A stretch of 64,000 bases of DNA from assembly GCA_964548225.1 (NCBI GenBank), contig CAZJQP010000002.1, forward strand, positions 1 to 64,000, in the 5' to 3' direction. The DNA is from CALMEH01 sp964548225 (GTDB taxonomy: Bacteria; Acidobacteriota; Blastocatellia; Pyrinomonadales; Pyrinomonadaceae). Under the pieces are notes generated by a model. The model saw nothing but the letters and a program-made list of their open reading frames with translations. It searched no databases and was not told the DNA's origin. Of the stretch, positions 17,075 to 26,244 are shown piece after piece. The first letter of the stretch is position 1. Every line of letters starts with the position of its first letter. The translations under genes and the position numbers were made by a program.

Positions 17075-18019
17075 TTATTTCCGCTCAAAAATTGCAATAT
17101 TTTCATTCTTCGCAAATCTCTCCAAATCTTTTCCGACAATAAAATCAGCAATCATTTCCGCCATAATTTTGCGGTGTTCCGTATTGTTTTTCGGCGCGAA
17201 ATCTAAAAAAGGTCTGCCCGTAGTCGTGTCTTGCGGATGCGCGAAAGTGAAATGATTTGCGCCGTCGAAAATCGCCAAATAGCGGTCGTTGCGTGTTCCG
17301 CCGATGGCTTTTTCAAAAGTTTGCTTGAGCGAAATTGTCGAATCCTCGTCGGTTTTGCCATAGCGTCTCGCGCTCCAAGTGATTACGCCGTCGTTATTTC
17401 CGCCGAGCATCAAAATCGGTTTTTCCGAAGTAATCGGGCAGACGTAATTTGCGGGAAAACCCATAATTGTCGAGCCTTGCGTGTGCGAACCGTAAGCGAA
17501 AGCAGACTTAATTTGCGGAAAAAATTCGGCGTTCATCAACGCAATCGAACCGCCCGCCGAATGTCCGCCGAGCGTAACATTTTCCAAATCAAGGCAATTT
17601 TCCAAAATTCCCTCCACATTTACTTTTTCCAAATCGTCCAAAATCGGCTGAATCGCCGAACCTGTCGCGCCTTTGCCATAGTTTTCGTAATTCATAAATT
17701 TCACGTCAATTCCGGGCGTTAAGCCTTGCATTCCGCCGGGAAGTTCGTTTGTAATCCATTGAAAAGAAACGAAAACAAAGCCTTTTTCGCATAAACTTTG
17801 CGCCAACCACCCGTAAGATTCGGGCGGACAATTCACGCCGTTCAGCATCAACACAACCGGAAACGGCGCGTGTTCAATATCGGGCGCGAGAATGCCCGAA
17901 TTTCTTTCCGTGTCGTTTTTCGGTGCAAGCGCGGGATAGAAAATTTTCAGAAAAATAGTATCGAACGGCGCAGGTTTGCCTTCGATTTTTATAGCGCGGA
18001 AAATGGCTCTGGTTGTCAT
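17075..18019 (-). CDS. Alpha/beta hydrolase, chlorophyllase/PAF-acetylhydrolase-like
   Basis: A 314-residue soluble alpha/beta hydrolase. The oxyanion segment is PVVLMLNGVNCPPESYGWLA and the nucleophile elbow is GGHSAGGSIAL. A candidate acid is in GGNNDGV, and the catalytic His is in GANHFTFAHP. The ordering and the 'LNGVNCPPESY' oxyanion region resemble the chlorophyllase-like and dienelactone hydrolase-like groups; substrate cannot be read from sequence. No signal peptide. It stands on the minus strand at the edge of the accessory catabolic region. Tandem AAATTTC words lie just upstream of the start. Confidence 0.7.
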   Translation of the reverse strand: MTTRAIFRAIKIEGKPAPFDTIFLKIFYPALAPKNDTERNSGILAPDIEHAPFPVVLMLNGVNCPPESYGWLAQSLCEKGFVFVSFQWITNELPGGMQGLTPGIDVKFMNYENYGKGATGSAIQPILDDLEKVNVEGILENCLDLENVTLGGHSAGGSIALMNAEFFPQIKSAFAYGSHTQGSTIMGFPANYVCPITSEKPILMLGGNNDGVITWSARRYGKTDEDSTISLKQTFEKAIGGTRNDRYLAIFDGANHFTFAHPQDTTTGRPFLDFAPKNNTEHRKIMAEMIADFIVGKDLERFAKNENIAIFERK

Positions 18020-18025
18020 AAAGAT

Positions 18026-18058
18026 ATTTCAAATTTCAAATTTCAAATTTCAAGTTGC
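18026..18058. repeat. Tandem AAATTTC words upstream of the hydrolase
   Basis: About four copies of CAAATTT run from 18030 and end in the palindrome AAGTTGCAACTT. A short one-armed relative of the intergenic elements, or simple low complexity at the promoter. Confidence 0.5.
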
Positions 18059-18137
18059 AACTTGACACAATCGGAAAATTAACGTAATTTTTACAAAATT
18101 CGTTATAAATCTATAACAAATTATCGCAATAAATTTC

Positions 18138-18608
18138 GTGAGTCAAAACGTAGAAAGCATAAAAAAAACAAAACGAGCGGCGCGGAAAAAACAGATTGCT
18201 GTTTGGAATCGCCGTTTGGCTTGGTTTACGTTGCCGCTGTTGTTGATTAGCACGTTTGCGGTTTATGCCTCGAAAGATTGGATGCCAGAGCTGAAAGCGG
18301 TCGGCGTTTGGTCTTCGATGATTTTTATTTTGTGTTTGCTGTTGCATTCGGTTTTCAGTGTTTATTTATTCGGCTTTCCGCGGTTCAGATGGCAGATTCG
18401 CGTGGTGCATATTTACATCGGTTATGTAGTTTTTATCTGCACGATTATCAGCCAATCAATCATCGGGTTTGAACCTTACCACAATATTTTTTACGCGCTA
18501 AATTGGATTTTTATCATCGCGCACGTTACGCTTTCAACGCGATTTATGCTCAAACGAAATGTCAAAAAACAGCCTGAGCCGGAACTTTCTTTTCGTTCTG
18601 AATCTTGA
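18138..18608 (+). CDS. Small integral membrane protein, unknown
   Basis: A 156-residue protein started by GTG, with a strongly basic N-terminus (KKTKRAARKKQ), then four hydrophobic segments (about 30-50, 60-80, 88-108, 120-140). His residues lie in or near the helices (LLLHSVFSVYLF, VVHIYIGY, IAHVTLSTRF), a spacing reminiscent of small haem-b or quinone-binding membrane proteins, but I do not recognise a family. It is 18 bases upstream of another membrane protein, so the two are probably co-transcribed. Confidence 0.6.
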   Translation: MSQNVESIKKTKRAARKKQIAVWNRRLAWFTLPLLLISTFAVYASKDWMPELKAVGVWSSMIFILCLLLHSVFSVYLFGFPRFRWQIRVVHIYIGYVVFICTIISQSIIGFEPYHNIFYALNWIFIIAHVTLSTRFMLKRNVKKQPEPELSFRSES

Positions 18609-18626
18609 AGTAAATTTTTTATTATT

Positions 18627-19271
18627 ATGACCATTTATTACATTGCCGTCGCTTTGATTCAAACCTTTTTAGCCGTAACTATGTTTCGGCTGTGGCGCAA
18701 ATCAGGTTCGATTTATCCGATTTTTCCGTTGATTGTGATGCTCGGAATCATTTACGACAATTTAATAATCGGTTTCGGTGCATTCATTGGCGAAGGTGAA
18801 TTGTTAAAAGGTTTGAATGCGCCGCGATTCGTAATTCACGCTTTATTTACGCCGTGTTTGATGATTTTTGCGATTGGTGTAGCGCGTCGCGTCGGCGTTG
18901 GCTGGGCGCAGACGAAAATCGCACACATTTTGATTTGCATTTTGACAACATCGATGATTGCGCTCGGTGTTTATCACGAAATTGTTCAACTTGCTTTAGC
19001 GTCAAAAGCCGAATATGGCACACTTCGATACGTTAATTCCGCCGCGCAAGGTCCGCCGATTCCGGCGATTGCAACGATTATCGTAGTAATGATTATGGCA
19101 ATTTTTGTTTGGGTAAAAACGAAAAAGCCGTGGTATTTTCTCGGAACTTTGTTGATGTTTATTTTTGCGCCGATGGCTTCAAAATTTGTTTGGGCGGGAA
19201 ATTTGGGCGAGATTTTTATGAACACAGGCGGTATTTTCGGCGAAAAAACGGCACAGGAAAAAAAATCTTAG
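18627..19271 (+). CDS. Integral membrane protein, unknown
   Basis: A 214-residue protein with six to seven hydrophobic segments covering almost its whole length, starting directly in the membrane (MTIYYIAVALIQTFLAV). No catalytic motif is recognised. It follows the 156-residue membrane protein closely, suggesting a two-gene operon upstream of the TonB receptor. A substrate or role cannot be inferred. Confidence 0.65.
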   Translation: MTIYYIAVALIQTFLAVTMFRLWRKSGSIYPIFPLIVMLGIIYDNLIIGFGAFIGEGELLKGLNAPRFVIHALFTPCLMIFAIGVARRVGVGWAQTKIAHILICILTTSMIALGVYHEIVQLALASKAEYGTLRYVNSAAQGPPIPAIATIIVVMIMAIFVWVKTKKPWYFLGTLLMFIFAPMASKFVWAGNLGEIFMNTGGIFGEKTAQEKKS

Positions 19272-19370
19272 TTCTGCTTTAGCCGACCTGTGCGTTTGCC
19301 TGAAAAGTGGGTTAAACATTGGCGTAAATCCGTCTAAAAGCGGAACTGCAAACTTTTTATCACTCTCGTC

Positions 19371-19399
19371 TTGACTTATTTCGATTTTAGGGTTAAATT
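19371..19399 (+). promoter_or_regulatory. Sigma-70-like promoter of the TonB receptor gene
   Basis: TTGACT (19371-19376) and TAAATT (19394-19399) are 17 bases apart, leaving about 140 bases of leader before the start. I looked for a cobalamin-riboswitch box in the leader and saw none. Confidence 0.4.
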
Positions 19400-19548
19400 T
19401 AGCCTCAAAATTTGTTATAGATTGCAGACAAATTTCTTATCAGAAAACAAAAAACAATAAGTAATACTTAATCTTTTAGGTGTTTCATTTCCTCTCACAA
19501 AGTAGTCTGCAAAGGTCATAAATTAAAGATATTTGAGGAGAAAAACAA

Positions 19549-22368
19549 ATGTTATTTGTAAAAAAATCAATTCGGTTCAAACGAAGCATTTTCGCCGCGC
19601 TTTTGATTACCGTGTGTTTTGCGGGCAATCTTTTCGCGCAAAACGGCGCGTCAATCAGCGGCACGGTTAAAGATTCAAACGGTGCGGTGATTTCCGGCGC
19701 GAGCGTTACCGCAACCAACAAAGTCAGCGGCAGAAGGTCTTCAACGACTACCAATGGGGAAGGACGCTATTCTTTCAGCAACTTAGCTGATGGAATTTAC
19801 CGCATAACGGTCAATAAAAGCGGCTTTTCCGATTCGGGCGAAACCGTAACGCTCGAAGGGAATATAACACAAGATTTTACGATGTCGCTTGGTTCTTTGC
19901 GCGAAGAAATTACCGTTACGGCAACGAAAAGTTTAGCCGCGACTTCGGACATTCCGCAGACGGTTACGGTTGTCAGCGAAGAGCAACTCGAACAACGCCG
20001 TCCGACCGCTATCGGTGAAGCCATTGAGCGTTCGCCGAGCGTTTTGCTGACGGATACGAATCCGTTTCGCGCACGTCCGCAAATTCGTGGTCTGCAATCA
20101 AATCGTATTCTCGTAACGGTTGATGGCGAAAGATTGAACAATCCGCGTTTCGGTGCGGATTTTGTCGGAGTTTCGACAAGTTTGGTTGATACATCACAGA
20201 TTCAAGCGGTTGAAGTTATTGCTGGTTCGGGGTCTTCGCTTTTCGGCTCTGATGCCGTTGGCGGAACAATTAACATCATCACGAAAGGCGCACAGCGCGA
20301 ACGCAACGGAACGCGAATGAATTTTCGATTTGACGGCGATTACGGCACAAATAACAAATATCGAAAAGGCGCGATAAACTTCGGTTTCAGCAATAATCTG
20401 ATTGCTACGCAATTTAATCTCGGTGGATTTAAACAGCCGAGTTTCAAACTCGGGAACGAAAGCGTTTCACGCACGGAAGTTATAAACTTCGGAAGATTTG
20501 CGGCGGCGGCGGGAAATCTTGTCGGACAAAGCATTATATCGGCATATCCGGTTTATGACATTACCGCCGGACAAATTGTTCCGAATTCACAGGCTGAAGG
20601 AATTTTCGGCGGCGCGGATATGACAATTTTCATTAACGACAAAGCCGATGTCCGTCTTCGCTACAGTGCAAACAGTTATCAAAATTTGGGTGTGCCTTGG
20701 ACAACAACACCATACAGCACGAATCGTCCTTTGACGGGCGTTTCCGATTTTCAAAAATTCCGCGGTGTGTATGAAATCCGTGAAGTCGCAAGCTGGCTTC
20801 CGCGAATGCAGTTTAGTGCATATTATCAAGACTACAAACGCTCGCTTGATGAAATTCGCAGTAATATCAACGTTGGCAGTAGCTATGCTTCGAGCGGTCC
20901 GCCGGCATTTACTAATGTTTTTACGGGAAATCTTTCGACATACGTCATAACCGGCGACGGCTTGACCATTAATCACAACACCGGCAAAGGTTTCGATGCA
21001 CAATTTAATTTTTTGCCTGTCAAAAACCTTATCTATATTACAGGCATAAATTATTCAAACGATTTTTCACGCGATGATTTTTCAACGCGCACACTTAATG
21101 CTGCCGGAGTTGTAACTTCAGCAATTTCCGATGTGCGAAATACGCCGAACACGATTTATGATAATCTCGGTTGGTATAATCAATTTACCGTCAGAGCCGG
21201 CAAATATGCGAATTTTTCGGGTGGTTTTCGTTATGATAATTGGCAAACGGAAGCGCGTCCGACACGCGGATTTCCGAATGGTGTAGTCGGTTTGGTTTTC
21301 TTGCGGACTTTGCCGTTAATTCAAGCAAATCCGGGTGCGCTCGATGCGGTCGGCGCGGCTGGATACGCAAATTTGGCAAACGGCGTTCCGGTTACGAGTA
21401 ATTCAAATGTCGTAACTTATAATGTCGGCGCGACATTCTTTATTCCGGGCGGAATTAATCCCTATATTCGCTATTCAACGAGTTTCCGTGAACCGGATTT
21501 GCTGGCGCGGTATCTATTTCGAAACTTTACGACATCACCGATTTTCTCTTTGCCAAGTATCGTCAATACGAATCTGAGACCGGAAAAAGGCAAAGATATT
21601 GATGTCGGCGTGAAGGTTACGCGACGCACATTTCGCGGAACTTTTGCCTATTATCGCAACGAAATTAAAGATGCAACCGGCACGGTTTTAGGAACTTACT
21701 GTATCAATCCATTTGCCCCGACAGCAATTCCGGGCATTGCTCCGACACCTGCCGGATTTGGTTGCGCGGCGGGTTTGCATCTGGTTCAAGTTTTCCAGAC
21801 GGTTAATTTTTCAACAGTCGTTATTCGCGGAATGGAAGCACAAGTTGAAGCCGATATACAACTCGGCGATTTCGGAAGTTTGACACCGTTTTTCACGTTC
21901 AGCACGATAAAAGCGACCAACAAAACACCGGACGCAAACCGTTTGGCAATTGTTCGCAATTTGTATAATTCGAGTGCGCCGCTCGAACTCGACGGCTCTG
22001 AAAGCGATGTGCCGTTTTATTCGCTTCCGAATTATCAAGGCACGTTCGCGCCTCGCTTTACAAGTGCGAAAGGAAATTGGTGGGCAGAATACGAATATCG
22101 TTTCACGAGCAAAGTTACACGAGTTGATCCAAATGAAATAAGTTTCGCCGGAACAACGACTTACGCCAACTTTGCCGGCTACAAAGGCTTGAAAAAACAT
22201 TCAATCCGCGGCGGTTTCGGCTTCGGCGAAAGATTTCCTGTAAGAGTTACGATGGGCGTTGAAAATTTGACAGATAATCTTTATTTTCAACTTTTCCAAC
22301 CTGCTCCGGCAATGGGACGCACATTTACTTTCGGCTTCAGCTTCAGTATGTCTGAATTGATAAAATAA
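19549..22368 (+). CDS. TonB-dependent outer-membrane receptor
   Basis: A 939-residue receptor. Signal peptide to about residue 27 (ending NLFAQ). A CarboxypepD_reg-like domain (about 32-110, ISGTVKDSNGAVISGASV) is typical of Bacteroidota and Acidobacteriota receptors. The plug (about 120-235) has EITVTATK, PSVLLTD, RPQIRGLQSNRILVTVDGER and GTINIITKG, and a 22-strand barrel follows. The plug wording is close to haem/haemoglobin or vitamin-B12 type receptors, but the ligand is not proven. GAGGAG precedes the ATG. It leads a same-strand run of catabolic genes and could import their substrate. Confidence 0.88.
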   Translation: MLFVKKSIRFKRSIFAALLITVCFAGNLFAQNGASISGTVKDSNGAVISGASVTATNKVSGRRSSTTTNGEGRYSFSNLADGIYRITVNKSGFSDSGETVTLEGNITQDFTMSLGSLREEITVTATKSLAATSDIPQTVTVVSEEQLEQRRPTAIGEAIERSPSVLLTDTNPFRARPQIRGLQSNRILVTVDGERLNNPRFGADFVGVSTSLVDTSQIQAVEVIAGSGSSLFGSDAVGGTINIITKGAQRERNGTRMNFRFDGDYGTNNKYRKGAINFGFSNNLIATQFNLGGFKQPSFKLGNESVSRTEVINFGRFAAAAGNLVGQSIISAYPVYDITAGQIVPNSQAEGIFGGADMTIFINDKADVRLRYSANSYQNLGVPWTTTPYSTNRPLTGVSDFQKFRGVYEIREVASWLPRMQFSAYYQDYKRSLDEIRSNINVGSSYASSGPPAFTNVFTGNLSTYVITGDGLTINHNTGKGFDAQFNFLPVKNLIYITGINYSNDFSRDDFSTRTLNAAGVVTSAISDVRNTPNTIYDNLGWYNQFTVRAGKYANFSGGFRYDNWQTEARPTRGFPNGVVGLVFLRTLPLIQANPGALDAVGAAGYANLANGVPVTSNSNVVTYNVGATFFIPGGINPYIRYSTSFREPDLLARYLFRNFTTSPIFSLPSIVNTNLRPEKGKDIDVGVKVTRRTFRGTFAYYRNEIKDATGTVLGTYCINPFAPTAIPGIAPTPAGFGCAAGLHLVQVFQTVNFSTVVIRGMEAQVEADIQLGDFGSLTPFFTFSTIKATNKTPDANRLAIVRNLYNSSAPLELDGSESDVPFYSLPNYQGTFAPRFTSAKGNWWAEYEYRFTSKVTRVDPNEISFAGTTTYANFAGYKGLKKHSIRGGFGFGERFPVRVTMGVENLTDNLYFQLFQPAPAMGRTFTFGFSFSMSELIK

Positions 22369-22369
22369 A

Positions 22370-22442
22370 GTTTCTAGTTTCCGGTTTCTGGTTTCTCGTT
22401 TTCGACTTTTAACCGGAAACCGGAAACCGGAAACTAGAAACC
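22370..22442. repeat. Intergenic hairpin, GTTTCTAGTTTCCGG family
   Basis: The left arm from 22370 (GTTTCTAGTTTCCGGTTTCT...) and the right arm 22411-22442 (AACCGGAAACCGGAAACCGG...) fill the 79 bases between the TonB receptor stop and the next ATG at 22448. Same style as the elements at 39415 and 47825. Confidence 0.85.
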
Positions 22443-22447
22443 ATTTT

Positions 22448-23206
22448 ATGATAAATCCGCAATCGAAAGATGCTCTCGGTTATCGCCATAAATTCGGCGT
22501 GATAATTCCTTCGACAAACACAATTGTCGAACCGGATTTTTATTCAATGAGCGTGCCGGGCGTTACGCCACACGTTTCGCGCATCCATATCCGCGACCAA
22601 AATTTATCGTCGGATTCGGCGTTTGAAAATCTGCTCGAACAAATTCGGATTGAAATTGCTTATGCCATTGAGCGTGTAATGACGTGCGAGCCGGATTATA
22701 TGGTGATGGGAATGAGCGCGGAAACCTTTTGGGACGGACTCGAAGGCAATCGCGCTTTTACCGAACGAATCAAAGAATTGAGCGGTTTGGATGTGGCGAC
22801 CGGCGCGGAAGCGTGTGAACGAGCTTTAAATTGTTTCGGCGCAAAACGCATCGGAGTCATTACGCCGTATCAACCGATTGGCGATAAAAATGTCGTTCGA
22901 TTTTTCAACGACATCGGGTTTGAAGTTGTCAAAATCAAAGGTTTGAAATGCCCGACCGCCATTGCAATCGCGCACGTTTCGGAAGACGAATTGCGCGACG
23001 CTTTAATCGAAGTTGATTCGCCCGACGTTGATGCAATCGTCCAATGCGGCACGAATCTTTCGATGATTCGGCTTGCAGACGAAGCTGAAAGATGGCTCAA
23101 AAAACCCGTAATTGCAATAAACGCCGCAACTTGGTGGCTTGCGCTTCGTAAAAATAATATTGACGAAAAAATTTACGGATGCGGGCGACTTTTAAGAGAA
23201 TTTTGA
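22448..23206 (+). CDS. Maleate isomerase / Asp-Glu racemase superfamily protein
   Basis: A 252-residue cytoplasmic protein. The N-terminal FGVIIPSTNTIVEPDFYSM is the signature of maleate cis-trans isomerase and arylmalonate decarboxylase relatives. These enzymes use two Cys placed in pseudo-symmetric domains; candidate Cys lie in VIVQCGTN-type context (VDAIVQCGTNLS, about 200) while the first position reads MGMSAETFWDG, so the first Cys may be replaced by Ser and the reaction may differ. It starts a run of catabolic genes and has no Shine-Dalgarno, only a hairpin element upstream. Confidence 0.75.
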   Translation: MINPQSKDALGYRHKFGVIIPSTNTIVEPDFYSMSVPGVTPHVSRIHIRDQNLSSDSAFENLLEQIRIEIAYAIERVMTCEPDYMVMGMSAETFWDGLEGNRAFTERIKELSGLDVATGAEACERALNCFGAKRIGVITPYQPIGDKNVVRFFNDIGFEVVKIKGLKCPTAIAIAHVSEDELRDALIEVDSPDVDAIVQCGTNLSMIRLADEAERWLKKPVIAINAATWWLALRKNNIDEKIYGCGRLLREF

Positions 23207-23210
23207 TTTT

Positions 23211-23295
23211 TTAACGCAAAGACGCAAAGGCGCGAAGGCGCAAAGATTTGAAAATTCCTCCTTTGTGTCTTCGTGTCTTTGTGCCTTTGCGTTAA
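23211..23295. repeat. Intergenic hairpin, TTAACGCAAAGGCGCAAAG family
   Basis: The left arm 23211-23247 (TTAACGCAAAGACGCAAAGG...) pairs with the right arm 23258-23295 (...TTTGTGCCTTTGCGTTAA). It fills the 98 bases between two same-strand genes and ends 10 bases before the next ATG. A close relative lies at 32188. Confidence 0.85.
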
Positions 23296-23304
23296 ATAAA
23301 ATTT

Positions 23305-24372
23305 ATGTTGTTTCCTACACAAATTGTCGGCAGTTATCACAAGCCGAAATGGTTGTGCAATCACGACCTCGTTTATACGCCTGAAGGAACTTGGTGGAAA
23401 GTTTCGCCGGAAGATTTGCCGTTTGCAACAGATGACGCAACACGCCTTGCTATCGAAGACCAGAATCTTGCGGGCTTAACTTTTATTACCGACGGCGAAG
23501 TCAGACGGCAAACTTTCAGCGGATATTTTTATCGTTTGGGCGGTATTGACAGCATTAATCGCGGCGCGATGACGTTTGCGGCAAATGACATCGGCGGCGC
23601 AATTACAATGAAACAACGTGCGGAAGTTTCAACGGATGATCCTCTGCCGCCGCCAACAATTCCGAAAGTAGTTTCGGCAGTAAGTTGGGAAAAACCGATT
23701 CTCGCGGACGATTTTGCTTTTCTGAAAAAGTTTGCGAGAGGCAAAACGAAAATGACCGTTATTGGGGCGTGTTCACTGGCTTTGCGCGTCGTTGATGAAC
23801 ATTACGGCGCACTCGATAAATTGACTTTCGGCATTGCTGATGCGCTCAACAAAGAATTACATTTTCTCGAAAAATCAGGCGTTGATTTAATCCAAATTGA
23901 CGAACCGGAAGTTCATTTTCGATATTCGCAACTTAAAAGTTTCGCACAGGAAGCAATCAATCGGACAATTCGCGGTTTGAAAACGACAACGGCGGTTCAC
24001 GTCTGCTTTGGCTATTCAAAAAATATCGCCGAAAAAAGAACGAATCCGATTTATGAAAACGCTTTGCAATTATTGGCTTCAACCGACATTGACGAGATAA
24101 GTTTGGAATACGAACAACCGAATTACACTCCTGAACTTTTAACAAATCTCGGCGACAAAGCCGCGATTTTAGGTTTGTTAAATTTGGACACCGAAGCCGA
24201 AATCGAATCGGTCGAACATATCGTCAAACGCGCTAAAGAAGCCTTGCAAATCGTTCCGAAAGAAAAACTTAGACTTGCGTCTGATTGCGGAATGTGGTTT
24301 TTGCCACGCGAAAAAGCATTCGGCAAAATCGCCAATTTGGAAAAAGCCGCGCAAGTTTTGCGCGAAAATTAG
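23305..24372 (+). CDS. MetE C-domain-like methyltransferase (cobalamin-independent methionine synthase superfamily)
   Basis: A 355-residue TIM-barrel protein matching the C-terminal zinc domain of MetE. It has VGSYHKPKWL at the start, DGEVRRQTFSGYF, DLIQIDEPEVHF (catalytic-region Asp/Glu), a zinc-type HVCFGY, and a second Cys in SDCGMWFLPREKA. It is about half the length of full MetE, so it belongs to the stand-alone group. Members may methylate homocysteine from small donors or act in demethylation during catabolism. Its place in the catabolic run supports the second reading, by inference. Confidence 0.82.
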   Translation: MLFPTQIVGSYHKPKWLCNHDLVYTPEGTWWKVSPEDLPFATDDATRLAIEDQNLAGLTFITDGEVRRQTFSGYFYRLGGIDSINRGAMTFAANDIGGAITMKQRAEVSTDDPLPPPTIPKVVSAVSWEKPILADDFAFLKKFARGKTKMTVIGACSLALRVVDEHYGALDKLTFGIADALNKELHFLEKSGVDLIQIDEPEVHFRYSQLKSFAQEAINRTIRGLKTTTAVHVCFGYSKNIAEKRTNPIYENALQLLASTDIDEISLEYEQPNYTPELLTNLGDKAAILGLLNLDTEAEIESVEHIVKRAKEALQIVPKEKLRLASDCGMWFLPREKAFGKIANLEKAAQVLREN

Positions 24373-24522
24373 ACTGGAGCGCAAGCGTCCCCGCTTACAA
24401 TGAGCATCTGCTCTGAGACGTGAAAAAGCGTTTGTGATGAAATAAATTTGAATGTCGGTTAAGGTTTTTGCGCCGCTAAAAAACAGCGACGCATTGCAAT
24501 CGAAGACGCTTTCGTTCCAGTC
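24371..24522. repeat. Long intergenic inverted repeat, GACTGGAGCGCAAGCGTCC family
   Basis: GACTGGAGCGCAAGCGTC (24372-24389) is matched by GACGCTTTCGTTCCAGTC (24505-24522), two or three mismatches over 18 bases, with about 115 bases between. The left arm begins at the stop codon (TAG, 24370-24372) of the methyltransferase gene. Confidence 0.7.
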
Positions 24523-24531
24523 AAAAAAACT

Positions 24532-25392
24532 ATGAAAATTTTTATCATCGGCTGTCAATACACAGGGCTTGCCGCTGCAAGATTTTGGAAACAACGCGGG
24601 CATTTTGTAACAGTTACGACTACACGCGAAGCCCGCGTTGCTGAACTTTCCGCCGAATTTGACAGGATTGTCGTAATGCGTGGAAGCGATGTTGAACCGA
24701 TGCAAAATGTTTTGCCCGAACAAGATGCGGTTTTAATGTCGGTTGCGGGCGGAATGATTGAAAAAGACGGCAAAGTTATTTTGGACGCAGACGCTTACAC
24801 CGACACTTATCTCGGCACAGCGAAAAATTTGGTCGCGGCTTTGGAAAATGCGCCGTCGGTCAAGCACATAATTTTTCCGAGTTCTACAAGTGCTTACGGC
24901 GACGGTTTCGGCAAAGATTTAGTAACCGAAAAAGACGAAACAAATCCTGCAAGTATTTTTCAAAGTGTTTATGTTGATACGGAAAAAGTCTTGCTTTCCG
25001 CCGAAACTGACACGCGAAAAATCTGCATTTTGCGAACGGGAAACATCTACGGCATCGGACGCGAACTGAAAACACAAGCGGCGGCTATGTCCGGCAAAAC
25101 CGTTCCGCTTGACGGCGAAGCGGGGGCAATGATAGTTCACCGCGACGACGTTGTTCGCGCCACAGAGTTTGCTTTGGAAAATAATCTGAGCGGGATTTTC
25201 AACTTAGTAAATGATGTAACTGATTCAAAAGAAAGGTTTTTTACAAAAATTTGCGAGCGTGAAAATCTCGAAAAAATAACTTGGTCGCCATTCGGCAAAG
25301 GTGTTAAAAACGCTTCAAACGCGAAAATAAAAGCGGCAGGTTTTGAATTTTTTGACGCAGACGCAACACGCGAAAATGAAGATTTGATTTGA
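24532..25392 (+). CDS. NAD(P)-dependent epimerase/dehydratase-like protein (extended SDR)
   Basis: A 286-residue Rossmann protein. KIFIIGCQYTGLAAARFWKQ is a slightly altered nucleotide-binding start (GxxxxG type). HIIFPSSTSAYGDG carries the SDR Ser/Tyr region, but the usual YxxxK is replaced by VYVDTEK at about 148-153, and LRTGNIYGIGREL follows. It is related to YeeZ-type proteins often seen beside catabolic or secondary-metabolite genes. The substrate is unknown. Next gene starts 36 bases downstream. Confidence 0.75.
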   Translation: MKIFIIGCQYTGLAAARFWKQRGHFVTVTTTREARVAELSAEFDRIVVMRGSDVEPMQNVLPEQDAVLMSVAGGMIEKDGKVILDADAYTDTYLGTAKNLVAALENAPSVKHIIFPSSTSAYGDGFGKDLVTEKDETNPASIFQSVYVDTEKVLLSAETDTRKICILRTGNIYGIGRELKTQAAAMSGKTVPLDGEAGAMIVHRDDVVRATEFALENNLSGIFNLVNDVTDSKERFFTKICERENLEKITWSPFGKGVKNASNAKIKAAGFEFFDADATRENEDLI

Positions 25393-25401
25393 AAACAGAA
25401 A

Positions 25402-25420
25402 ATTACCCACAGATGGACAG
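25402..25420. repeat. Half-element, ACCCACAGATGGACA family
   Basis: ATTACCCACAGATGGACAG matches the left arm of the 3621 hairpin but has no inverted partner here. It lies 9 bases before the start of the RCCR-like gene. Confidence 0.6.
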
Positions 25421-25428
25421 TAAAAAAA

Positions 25429-26244
25429 ATGGCTAAAACTGAAACGAAAACAATCACAGAATATTTCGACGAAAATCCGAATGTTGACAACACCGAAATT
25501 TTCAATGAGTGCTGGCGCATTCTGAGCGATTTACGCACCAAACTCGAAAAGCGTTTTGTCGTCAAACGTCATCAATCTTCGGAAGGCTACGAATATTATC
25601 AAACGCCCGATAAATCTTATGAAGGTTCGCTCAATACGTTTGAAGGCAGCGAAGTTGAGTGGATGGTGCATTCGTGGATAGGCAACCGCAAAAACAGCAT
25701 TTTGGATATGAATTTCACGGTTTGGCTCGGTCCTCAAATTGATGTTCCGCATCTTGGCATTGTTTTCGGAACGATTCCGAAAATTTATCATTATTCCGAT
25801 TGTCTGCCGCGCCGTGATTTAATGGTAAATCACGATTATTTGCAGAAATATTACGAGCCGTTCAATCAAGAATATCTAAAACTTCGCGGCGATTCGCGTT
25901 TTGAAACGATGGTCAGCCACGGAACATATATGCGGGCGATTCTGACACCGATTGCCGCTAATTATGCAACCGAACGCGATTTGAAAATCATTCCCGTTTT
26001 AGAAGAATATGTTCATAAACTTTTCGATTATTGGCTGAATCTTGTCGAAAACGCCGAGATTTTGCCCGAATCCGAACAGCGCGAAATCCAAAAACGCGAC
26101 CATTATTTGCGGCAGGCTTGTTATAAATTTGACCCGATGAATCAGCTTTCGCGCCGGTTCCTTGGCGATGAATTGACCGATACTTTGATAAATGCAAGAA
26201 TGGGACGCGCTCAAATCGAGGAGAAAGGAGGCAATTTGCTGTAA
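25429..26244 (+). CDS. Red-chlorophyll-catabolite-reductase-like protein, copy A
   Basis: A 271-residue soluble protein that I match, from memory of the Arabidopsis ACD2/RCCR sequence, to the RCC reductase / ferredoxin-dependent bilin reductase fold. The core block runs VEWMVHSWIGN (about 75), DMNFTVWLGPQIDVPHLGIVFG (about 95-116), LPRRDLMVNHDYLQKYYEP (about 125-143), MVSHGTYMRAILTPIAANY (about 163-180) and a C-terminal KFDPMN region where the plant enzyme has an important Asp. Plant RCCR reduces an open tetrapyrrole made from chlorophyll. Here the substrate is unknown. A paralogue lies at 30522. The stop overlaps the next start (TAATG). Confidence 0.62.
   Translation: MAKTETKTITEYFDENPNVDNTEIFNECWRILSDLRTKLEKRFVVKRHQSSEGYEYYQTPDKSYEGSLNTFEGSEVEWMVHSWIGNRKNSILDMNFTVWLGPQIDVPHLGIVFGTIPKIYHYSDCLPRRDLMVNHDYLQKYYEPFNQEYLKLRGDSRFETMVSHGTYMRAILTPIAANYATERDLKIIPVLEEYVHKLFDYWLNLVENAEILPESEQREIQKRDHYLRQACYKFDPMNQLSRRFLGDELTDTLINARMGRAQIEEKGGNLL

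Noticed and set aside
19272..19548. Cobalamin riboswitch before the TonB receptor
   Set aside because: I looked for the conserved B12-box words and found none.
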